From CAZTGZ01 sp044339595 (lineage in GTDB: Bacteria > Bacteroidota > Bacteroidia > NS11-12g > UBA9320), in the NCBI GenBank assembly GCA_044339595.1, contig JBIIVF010000158.1, positions 1-5,373 of the forward strand: a stretch of 5,373 bases of DNA. Reading direction: 5' to 3'. How positions within the stretch are numbered: position 1 is the stretch's first letter; each line of letters begins with the position of its first letter. This document shows positions 1 to 5,373 of this stretch, in pieces. A program made the translations under genes and the position numbers. Under the pieces are notes generated by a model. That model saw only the letters and a list, made by a program, of their open reading frames with translations, was not told the origin of the DNA and made no database searches.

Positions 1-651
1 ATTGAGCCACAATTCGCCCTGATCGCACACCAACGTATCTTTACCCAAATCCAGTTTTAGCAATGGCATTGAACCGATCACCGCAGTATCTGTAACACTG
101 CCGCAGACATTATTGAGGGTCACATAGTAGCTGCCTGGGCTTGAAACCTGTAAGGTGTTGTTTTTTGAATTGTCTGACCAAACAAAGCCACAATCGCTAC
201 AGGTCACGGAAAGGGCTTGAAGCACATCACCACAATGCACCGAGTCAACGAGCTGATTCCCCGTCGGACTGCTTTTTTGTGTGATGATGATGGTATCATT
301 TAAATCATTGCATGCGTCGGCATAATGCGCTGTATAAACCCCGGCTTGTGTTATGCGTTTGGTGGAAGTTTGGGTTTGGTCCCACCAGGTAATTCCGGCG
401 GAAGGCACTCCCGGCTGCAGAGTTAGATCGCCACCATCGCAGATAAAAGTGTCATTCCCTAAGTGGAGGGTTTGGTGCAACAGCAGGCTAATTTCGGCAC
501 TATCGATCACCGCAGCACAGCCATTTTTCAGGGTTACCCCGTAGGTTCCGGCACTGCTCACTACCAGACTATCGGCGGTTGAAAGATCGCTCCACAAGAA
601 TTGGCAATCCTGACAGGTAACCCGCAAAATTTGAGAAACGCTGCCACAATG
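1..651 (-). repeat. 138-residue tandem repeat of two Ig-like modules inside the large secreted protein
   Basis: Two copies lie exactly 414 bp apart: His910-Cys (codon at 651) matches His1048-Cys (codon at 237), and Leu973 of LGNDTFICDGG matches Leu1111 of LGKDTLVCDQG. Each unit has module A (HCG...VTCxDCxFxWSD...VSSxGxYxVTLxNxC...D) followed by module B (LGxDTxxCDxGxLxL). The A modules align without gaps over 54 residues with 31 identities. The second B module is cut by the window edge. Module B looks like the PKD/Ig-type repeats common in Bacteroidota cell-surface proteins. Confidence 0.88.
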
Positions 652-3378
652 CAATGAATCTGATAGGTTTACGGTTGGCGTTACGGTGAAGTTCAGGTTT
701 GCTGAATCGACCAAAAGGAGGTCACAATCCTGAATGGCGGTAAATACCTGATAAACACCGGCCTTGGACGCGGTGAAACGATATAGGGTGTCGTGAATCT
801 TTTGAATTTGAAGGGTCGTATCTTTGGAATAGACGAATGGTTTGTATTTGCCTGTGAATGCGATGGATTGCTCGGTCACCAATTTGTCGCAGACCGCAGC
901 AGATGCAATCTTTTCGGTCAATCGAGATTCACACGGTACAAATATCTTGTTGCCGGGTTTGGTAATCACGGTATCGTACATACTCACAAAGGCCGTATTG
1001 GTGCGCACCGGCGTATTAAAATCGAAGTATATATCAACAAAATTGTCAATGCGCGTTCTGTGCGGAAATTTTTTGGCAGGCATGATTCTGAAACTCACCC
1101 ACCCATTGCTGCCCGGTTCGTTGGTAAAGCTGTCTACCAACATGATGTTTTCAAAATCAAATCGCAGGATGCTGGAGCCGCTGTCACCGATCACCTTGTA
1201 TTTGTAGGCATGAGAACTTCCGATGATTTCGATGCTTCTTGGATCTAGTTTGGTCGTGAGTGTATCGAGGATATAAATATTGTAAGCGGTATCATTTCCC
1301 GTATTCTGGAAACGGATGAGATATTCAAGCTGTGTGAGGTTCGGGATAAATTGTTCAGCCCCTCTTCCGGATGGCGTAACCGCGATGTCATTGGGATCGT
1401 AAGAATCACGTATGGGAAGGCAGATTTCCGTTTCAAAGGAAGGCAATGACTGCATTTGAAAACGGGTTACAAAGTTTTGATTTCCGGTAGTAGTATCATT
1501 GCCGCATCGCTCTTTCCAGGCGCGCATCAATTCCTGATAGGGGTGATGGGTTTTTACATCTCCGATCACCGTAATGGTTTTATTCACCCTTTCCACTTCA
1601 AACCGCAGAGAATCTCCGGCAGGCAGGCGATATTTTAATTCACCCGACAACACATCGTCTTTATAAAGATCAATGATGGCGGTATCTTTCATGGCTTTGC
1701 CGGTATTAAAAATCTTTACGATGGCTAAACTATCATTCAAGCAGTCGATGCGGGTTCTGACCCAGGAGGAATCCCAAGTGGTATTTTTAACTAAAATTCT
1801 TGGGGTGATTACAGCATAAAAACATACCGTTCTGCCCATCACACCGCTTTGACACAAAACAGAATCGATGATGGTGATGCTTCCGCCACTTCCGGGGGTA
1901 AGCTTTCCAAGGTTGAAAGTTAAGACACCCTTTTGTTTCGAGGATGACATGCTCGTGCTCTTGATATCGATCAGGTCAGCCGGATAAAAGACTTTGATTT
2001 CTACGCTATCCGCAGTGCTGAAACCAATGTTTTTGAACGTCAGCACATTTTCATTTTTAAAACAGCGTCGCTTTCTGGCTGAAGACATTTTGATTTCGAG
2101 ATTGACCGAAGTATCACTCTCGAACATAAAATTTTTATTGCCGGCTGTTTTTTCGAAGGTGTTAAAGTAGATGCCTCCAATGGCCGTATCGCACAAACCC
2201 TTTCCCAATTGATATTTTTTGGGCAGTCGGGTGTCGATGGTAAAATGACCTGTATCCGGCACTACCATGCTAAAATATCCGTTGGCTTCTGTGTAAGTGT
2301 AATGTGGTCCGGGCAAGGCACGGATCAAAACTCCTGCAGGACCAAATTGCTTTCCATCTTTTACGCAATTCTTGTCAAGATCAGCACTAAGGCTTCCGGT
2401 GATAAAATTGATTTTGTCTGCGATATACGTTTCTGAACCGAATTTAAAGATATTGAAACTATCCTGATGCGTTGCTGCCACTGCCCATCCGTAGTAAGGA
2501 TTGAGCATGCTCAACTTCCGAAAATTGAGCTTGGTATTGGTGGTCATTTGCGACCAGCTGAGTCCGGCATTCCTTGAAACAAGAATGACCCCATTATCGC
2601 CGCAGATCATCCCGAAAGAATCATTCACGAAATCTACATCCCATAAACTTCCGGAGCTGATAGGTGAAGTGATCAGAGAAAAATTCACCCCGTAATCATT
2701 GCTTCTGGAGATGCGTCCGTTGTTGCCGACGAGCACAATCACTGAATCTTTAATGCGGGCATGGTCAATGATCTGAATACTTGGATTGGGCCAGTTCACA
2801 TTGTAACTTCCCCATTCATTGGTGGTTTTAAACACTCCGGAAGTTAAAGTACCCATGGTTCCTGCATGTTTATTCCACATTTGAATGGAACGGATGGTTT
2901 GTGTTGAACCTGTTGAATATCTGGTCCAGCTTGCACCTCCGTTATAAGAATAATTGAGGTAATTGGCAAACTTGTAGGTATCCATGTCATCCGGCCCCAG
3001 AACATAAATGGTATCCTTATGTCGGGTATAAACCGCCAAAAAATCATCGTCACTGTTTCCGGTTCTGATCAGACTCCAGTTTTGACCGCCATCGGATGTT
3101 TTCAGTACAAGATCATTCTCACCAATAATTACCCCATTGATTTTGTCAGAAAACATGATGCCTGAAAATTTATTATAGCTATTCAGAATTCTGTTCCATG
3201 TCTTTCCGGCGTCGGTAGTTCTGAGCACTTTATTCCCTGACACAGCATAACCGGTATCCTTATCCTGAAAGCAAACGGATACTAAGTTGGTCTCTCCGCT
3301 TTTCTTTTCCGGAACCCAGGTTTGAGCCATGGCCATGGTTGAGCACAGAATAAGGAATATAATCGACGTTAATCGCAT
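1..3378 (-). CDS. Large secreted multidomain protein: Asp-box/Ycf48-like repeats, Cna-B-like, DUF11/DUF7619-like and Ig-like modules (C-terminus off window)
   Basis: Read from the ATG at 3378, the frame stays open for 1126 codons to the window edge without a stop. Residues 1-18 form a signal peptide (MRLTSIIFLILCSTMAMA, likely cut before QTW), so the protein is exported. Domains in order: six Asp-box-like repeats at about 53-275 (e.g. TTDAGKTW, TSDGGQNW), as in Ycf48/BNR beta-propellers; a Cna-B/SdrD-like domain at about 325-415 starting ITGSLSADLDKNC; a DUF11-like beta-sandwich at about 425-520; a domain at about 660-795 with the YDPND and IRFQNTGNDTAYN signatures typical of large Bacteroidota secreted proteins (DUF7619-like); a divergent Ig-like stretch at about 810-900; then 138-residue Cys-containing repeats from 910. 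Such proteins usually end in a type IX secretion sorting or gliding-type C-terminal domain; here that is inferred, since it lies beyond the edge. It could serve in adhesion or another surface role; the exact function is unknown. Internal Met15 and Met17 lie inside the signal peptide, so Met1 is preferred. Confidence 0.94.
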   Translation of the reverse strand, partial: MRLTSIIFLILCSTMAMAQTWVPEKKSGETNLVSVCFQDKDTGYAVSGNKVLRTTDAGKTWNRILNSYNKFSGIMFSDKINGVIIGENDLVLKTSDGGQNWSLIRTGNSDDDFLAVYTRHKDTIYVLGPDDMDTYKFANYLNYSYNGGASWTRYSTGSTQTIRSIQMWNKHAGTMGTLTSGVFKTTNEWGSYNVNWPNPSIQIIDHARIKDSVIVLVGNNGRISRSNDYGVNFSLITSPISSGSLWDVDFVNDSFGMICGDNGVILVSRNAGLSWSQMTTNTKLNFRKLSMLNPYYGWAVAATHQDSFNIFKFGSETYIADKINFITGSLSADLDKNCVKDGKQFGPAGVLIRALPGPHYTYTEANGYFSMVVPDTGHFTIDTRLPKKYQLGKGLCDTAIGGIYFNTFEKTAGNKNFMFESDTSVNLEIKMSSARKRRCFKNENVLTFKNIGFSTADSVEIKVFYPADLIDIKSTSMSSSKQKGVLTFNLGKLTPGSGGSITIIDSVLCQSGVMGRTVCFYAVITPRILVKNTTWDSSWVRTRIDCLNDSLAIVKIFNTGKAMKDTAIIDLYKDDVLSGELKYRLPAGDSLRFEVERVNKTITVIGDVKTHHPYQELMRAWKERCGNDTTTGNQNFVTRFQMQSLPSFETEICLPIRDSYDPNDIAVTPSGRGAEQFIPNLTQLEYLIRFQNTGNDTAYNIYILDTLTTKLDPRSIEIIGSSHAYKYKVIGDSGSSILRFDFENIMLVDSFTNEPGSNGWVSFRIMPAKKFPHRTRIDNFVDIYFDFNTPVRTNTAFVSMYDTVITKPGNKIFVPCESRLTEKIASAAVCDKLVTEQSIAFTGKYKPFVYSKDTTLQIQKIHDTLYRFTASKAGVYQVFTAIQDCDLLLVDSANLNFTVTPTVNLSDSLHCGSVSQILRVTCQDCQFLWSDLSTADSLVVSSAGTYGVTLKNGCAAVIDSAEISLLLHQTLHLGNDTFICDGGDLTLQPGVPSAGITWWDQTQTSTKRITQAGVYTAHYADACNDLNDTIIITQKSSPTGNQLVDSVHCGDVLQALSVTCSDCGFVWSDNSKNNTLQVSSPGSYYVTLNNVCGSVTDTAVIGSMPLLKLDLGKDTLVCDQGELWLN
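2554..3222 (-). repeat. Six Asp-box-like repeats (beta-propeller region)
   Basis: Within the large secreted protein, similar short motifs recur every 40-50 residues: TTDAGKTW (54-61), TSDGGQNW (94-101), YNGGASW (145-151), TTNEWGSY (185-192), SNDYGVNF (226-233) and SRNAGLSW (268-275). Copies 1-3 fit the S/T-x-D/N-x-G-x-x-W Asp-box pattern well; copies 4 and 5 are degenerate, with an aromatic residue in place of the final Trp. The spacing is that of beta-propeller blades of the Ycf48/BNR kind. Asp boxes are a structural turn and do not by themselves imply sialidase activity. Confidence 0.8.
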
Positions 3379-3401
3379 GGCTATTAATGGGTAAATTCTG
3401 C

Positions 3402-3409
3402 CAAATATA
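3402..3409 (-). promoter_or_regulatory. Candidate -7 promoter element (TATATTTG) for the large secreted protein
   Basis: The minus strand reads TATATTTG, a full match to the Bacteroidota -7 consensus TAnnTTTG, ending 23 bases before the ATG at 3378. This would give a short 5' leader. The only upstream TTTG (3447-3450) is 37 bases away, too far for a normal -33 element, so the call rests on the -7 match alone. It would let the gene be transcribed separately from tdk, although read-through from tdk across the 94-bp gap is also possible. Confidence 0.4.
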
Positions 3410-3472
3410 AGGCTAAGCTGCCAGATTGGAAGTCATTTTTGTATGACAAAGTAGTGGTTTTAAAAATTGGGT

Positions 3473-4072
3473 TTAAAAAGCAATGCTTATCTGATCCTTT
3501 TGTGCAGCCATTCCGTCGTTAAAACAATTGCGGCATCGCGCTTCATAGAGTTCTTTGGCACCGATTTCAACTTGTTTGTCGTTCTTGATGCGTTTGAAAG
3601 TAAACGAAGCAATGTCGCCACATTTCATGCAGATGGCATGCACTTTTGTAACATATTCTGCCAAGGCCATCAGTTCCGGCATCGGACCAAAAGGCTGACC
3701 ATTTGAATCCATATCCAATCCGGCCATGATCACCCTTCTGTTCATGCGTGTCAATTTTATCACAACCTCTATCAATGACGGGTCAAAAAACTGGGCTTCA
3801 TCGATGCCCACCACTTGTTCGGATTTGAGATGATCAAAAATTTCAGCGGGATGCAAAACCGGAATTGAATCTATCGCATTGTTGTCGTGGCTGACAATCG
3901 AAGATTCATGATACCGCGTATCGATGGCCGGTTTAAACATGATCACCTTTTGATTGGCAATCACAGCCCGCTTCATTCGGCGGATGAGCTCCTCCGTTTT
4001 ACCGCTGAACATCGAGCCGCAAATCACCTCCATTCTCCCTTTGTCCAGTTTTGGCTCTATAAACATATCCAT
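3473..4072 (-). CDS. tdk: Thymidine kinase (TK1 type)
   Basis: Encodes 199 residues, the usual length for bacterial TK1-type enzymes. It phosphorylates thymidine (and deoxyuridine) to the monophosphate with ATP, in the cytoplasmic pyrimidine salvage pathway. Visible motifs: P-loop GSMFSGKT at 19-26; FKPAIDTRY at 46-54; the DEAQFF motif at 91-96 with catalytic-base candidate Glu92; the thymidine-binding lasso start GLDMD at 118-122 and PFGP at 127-130; YVTKVHAICMKCG at 140-152. Four cysteines (148, 151, 180, 183) form the expected structural zinc site. In place of the usual D-F-K-G after GLDMD, the lasso has D-S-N-G. Met3 (codon at 4066) is an alternative start; Met1 is kept only because it gives the longest frame. 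The gene is divergent from the 296-aa gene and lies 94 bp upstream of the large secreted protein on the same strand. Confidence 0.97.
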   Translation of the reverse strand: MDMFIEPKLDKGRMEVICGSMFSGKTEELIRRMKRAVIANQKVIMFKPAIDTRYHESSIVSHDNNAIDSIPVLHPAEIFDHLKSEQVVGIDEAQFFDPSLIEVVIKLTRMNRRVIMAGLDMDSNGQPFGPMPELMALAEYVTKVHAICMKCGDIASFTFKRIKNDKQVEIGAKELYEARCRNCFNDGMAAQKDQISIAF

Positions 4073-4105
4073 GCGTGAATAACTCTTTCCCTGTTCAACG
4101 GCACG

Positions 4106-4113
4106 AAAATATA
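4106..4113 (-). promoter_or_regulatory. Candidate -7 promoter element (TATATTTT) for tdk
   Basis: The minus strand reads TATATTTT, seven of eight positions of the pattern TAnnTTTG counting the free bases, with T in place of the final G. It ends 33 bases before the tdk ATG at 4072, a sensible leader length. A TTG at 4140-4142 is 26 bases upstream, rather far for the -33 element. It shares two bases with the candidate element of the opposite gene. This is a weak call from pattern alone. Confidence 0.33.
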
Positions 4114-4119
4114 ACTTTG
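4112..4119 (+). promoter_or_regulatory. Candidate -7 promoter element (TAACTTTG) for the 296-aa gene
   Basis: TAACTTTG is a full match to the Bacteroidota -7 consensus TAnnTTTG and lies 33 bases before the ATG at 4153. No good TTTG/TTG -33 element stands at the right distance upstream. If this is the promoter, translation cannot begin at the upstream GTG at 4075, which lies 5' of it; this helps fix the start at 4153. Confidence 0.5.
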
Positions 4120-4152
4120 CCGTTTATACCACACATACACAATTTAGAATCT

Positions 4153-5043
4153 ATGTCAACCGACCGCAGTGTTATTCATGAAAAGATTGCTGAAATAACT
4201 GAACTCATCAACATCAACAACAATCGCCTCTTTTTACACGATGATAAAATTGCACAAATCGAGGTCGATTTGCTCCGCAAAAATGCCATTGAGTTGTATG
4301 AGCAAATCAATCTCCTGCACATCACCAATTTAAAATCTAAGTCTACCGTCGTTCTGACCGATGCTCGTCATGATGCCATCGCGCTGAAGGAAGATGTTGC
4401 TTCCGTAAAAGCTGACCCAATAATAACGGCGACGCCTGAAATTGAACTGATCATCGAAACACCTCAAATTGAACCGGTTATCACTCAAAAAGAGGAGCCG
4501 GAAATGATCGAATGGGTAGAGGAAATCCCGGAAGAACCGGAACCGGAAGACATCGTTGAAACACCCGCTGAATTCATTCCGGAACCCATCCCGGAAGAAC
4601 CGGTAATCCCAACCTTTGTTCCTGAACCGGTGAAAGAAACCAAAAAGAATGAAGAAAACACCCTCAAAGAAAAACCAACTTCTTTGCCTTCAGACATGCA
4701 ACCGGAACTCTTCGAAATAAAGACGGTTTCTGACAACCCATCAAAAAACAAATCCGGCGGCACACCTGACATTAAAAATATTTTTGAAAAATATCGCACT
4801 TCAAAGATCGACAGCATTAAAAAAGCCATCAGCATCTTGAAGAAGTACGAATTTCAAAATCAACTTTTTGGCAACGATCCTAAAGTGTACAACCAATCTA
4901 TAGAAATGCTGGATCAGGCTGCCAGTGCAGAAGTAGCCATCTCTTTGCTCGAAAATAGCTGGCCGGAGCAATACAAATGGACGGATAAGGAAGAGAAACT
5001 GATTGAAGAGTTGAAAGAACTGGTTTACCGACGTTTCAGTTAA
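4153..5043 (+). CDS. Conserved hypothetical protein: helical N-terminus, acidic Pro/Glu-rich spacer, C-terminal helical domain
   Basis: Encodes 296 residues from the ATG at 4153 (MSTDRSVIHEKIAEITEL). The frame extends back to a GTG at 4075, but that start would sit 3 bases from the tdk start and upstream of the likely promoter. No signal peptide or membrane segment is seen, so it should be cytoplasmic. Residues 5-60 are rich in heptad-like hydrophobics (coiled coil or helical hairpin). Residues 95-162 are an acidic spacer dominated by Pro and Glu (EEPEPED, FIPEPIPEEP), likely extended and disordered. Residues 205-296 look like a compact helical domain, with FEKYRTSKIDSIKKAI, QLFGNDPKVYNQSIEMLDQ, a Trp-containing stretch (SWPEQYKW) and the ending LVYRRFS. 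From memory this C-terminal pattern (LFGxDxxxYNxxIxxL...RRF) recurs in uncharacterised Bacteroidota proteins; I know of no assigned function. A scaffold or adaptor role is possible but is only a guess from the layout. Confidence 0.88.
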   Translation: MSTDRSVIHEKIAEITELININNNRLFLHDDKIAQIEVDLLRKNAIELYEQINLLHITNLKSKSTVVLTDARHDAIALKEDVASVKADPIITATPEIELIIETPQIEPVITQKEEPEMIEWVEEIPEEPEPEDIVETPAEFIPEPIPEEPVIPTFVPEPVKETKKNEENTLKEKPTSLPSDMQPELFEIKTVSDNPSKNKSGGTPDIKNIFEKYRTSKIDSIKKAISILKKYEFQNQLFGNDPKVYNQSIEMLDQAASAEVAISLLENSWPEQYKWTDKEEKLIEELKELVYRRFS

Positions 5044-5373
5044 CAATCATGAATGATTATCGACTTGTTTACCTTATTGAGCCTAAATCATCATGTCGTG
5101 CGAATTCTGCCGTAATACATAATCAAAATGAATGATTTTGTTGAATAATAGGATTTCAGGGCTTTGCCCAAACATCAGTCCACAATGAACATAAGCACGT
5201 TACCCCCACTGACTTTTTTTGCTTGATCAAAAAAAGTCAGCAAAAAAAATCAAGGCTGTATTTCTCTTTTCTATCCGCTAAGGCCATTTCGGCGAATGCC
5301 ACGATGGGAGCCACTTCTTATATTAATTTAGGTTACCTAAGTTCGGTGGTCAGTCGATATTAAGAAAGGAAAC
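5044..5373. other. Noncoding stretch with short repeats; no convincing gene
   Basis: All frames carry frequent stops, and the only ATG frame of note is a 28-codon one at 5049-5135 with no recognisable product. Small structures seen: an imperfect-loop palindrome AATCATGAATGATT at 5045-5058 just after the upstream stop; a second copy of ATGAATGATT at 5128-5137 inside the weak hairpin CAAAAT-5 nt-ATTTTG (5124-5140); the poly-A/T element at 5208-5256; a bulged GC-containing hairpin at 5282-5300; and the palindrome TTAGGT-T-ACCTAA at 5328-5340. None is followed by a T-run, so no canonical intrinsic terminator can be named for the 296-aa gene. A gene may begin beyond the right edge. Confidence 0.6.
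5208..5256. repeat. Poly-A/T inverted-repeat element, likely a dispersed Bacteroidota repeat
   Basis: A perfect 12-bp stem, CTGACTTTTTTT (5209-5220) with AAAAAAAGTCAG (5229-5240), encloses the 8-base loop GCTTGATC. After an A-run (5242-5249) comes ATCAAG (5249-5254), the complement of CTTGAT (5222-5227) inside the loop. I recall closely similar sequence, GCTTGATCAAAAAGTAAC followed by an A-run and ATCAAGGC, scattered through many Bacteroidota genomes; this is memory and was not searched. The element may continue right through the GC-richer stretch to about 5320. It is not a normal intrinsic terminator, since no T-run follows the stem on either strand. Confidence 0.6.

Noticed and set aside
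793..1248. 151-codon plus-strand frame (and the 121-codon one at 842-1207)
   Set aside because: Both are antisense to the DUF7619-like part of the large secreted protein, whose minus-strand reading has clear domain signatures and no stop over 1126 codons. The plus-strand products resemble nothing known to me.
2554..3222. Asp-box repeats as evidence of a sialidase
   Set aside because: Asp boxes occur in many non-enzymatic propellers; no sialidase catalytic arginine triad or FRIP-type motif is seen, and the context fits Ycf48-like repeats better.
3432..3447. Hairpin GTCAT-6 nt-ATGAC between tdk and the large gene, as a tdk terminator
   Set aside because: The stem is only 5 bp, AT-rich and with no T-run after it on the minus strand; too weak to call.
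4075..4152. 26-codon N-terminal extension of the 296-aa protein, from a GTG at 4075
   Set aside because: It would begin 3 bases from the divergent tdk start, uses GTG, and covers the best promoter match (TAACTTTG). The ATG at 4153 opens directly into the helical region.
4485..4835. 116-codon minus-strand frame rich in Ser and Gly
   Set aside because: It is the antisense image of the Pro/Glu-rich coding stretch; its Ser/Gly bias comes from the repeated CCGGAA-type codons on the plus strand.
5049..5135. 28-codon ATG frame just after the 296-aa gene (begins MNDYRLVYLIEPK)
   Set aside because: It is short, has no recognisable motif or start signal, and its ATG lies inside a small palindrome. 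It cannot be told from chance.
5209..5240. The 12-bp poly-A/T stem as an intrinsic terminator
   Set aside because: The T-run is part of the stem and is not 3' of it on either strand, and the stem has few GC pairs. Reported instead as a repeat element with unknown role.

Overview
The window looks like a chromosomal segment of a member of the Bacteroidota. Four things support this. (1) The largest gene has the domain mosaic of large secreted proteins from this phylum: Asp-box/Ycf48-like repeats, a Cna-B-like domain, a 'YDPND...RFQNTG' domain, then Ig/PKD-like modules with 'LGxDTxxC' starts. (2) The thymidine kinase is of the Bacteroidota-like TK1 type. (3) Sequences matching TAnnTTTG, the -7 element of this phylum, lie in front of genes, and no clear Shine-Dalgarno sites are seen. 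(4) A poly-A/T dispersed element at 5208-5256 resembles one I recall from many genomes of this phylum. The species cannot be told from the sequence.

Layout. 1-3378 (minus): the first 1126 codons of a very large exported protein, open to the window edge with no stop, so its C-terminus (where a type IX secretion sorting domain would be expected) is missing. It ends inside a 138-residue tandem repeat. 3379-3472: a 94-bp spacer with a candidate -7 promoter element. 3473-4072 (minus): tdk, complete thymidine kinase. 4073-4152: an 80-bp divergent promoter region in which the two candidate -7 elements overlap. 4153-5043 (plus): a 296-aa uncharacterised protein with a helical N-terminus, an acidic Pro/Glu-rich spacer and a compact C-terminal domain. 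5044-5373: 330 bp with no convincing gene, holding short inverted repeats and the poly-A/T element.

Functionally the genes do not form an obvious pathway. tdk is a salvage enzyme for dTMP supply. The neighbour read divergently from it is probably a conserved cytoplasmic protein of unknown role. The large gene is an extracellular or surface protein that happens to lie downstream of tdk on the same strand. No tRNA, rRNA, CRISPR array, transposase or phage gene was seen. The least explained item is the poly-A/T element near the right end, which can be drawn as an H-type pseudoknot.
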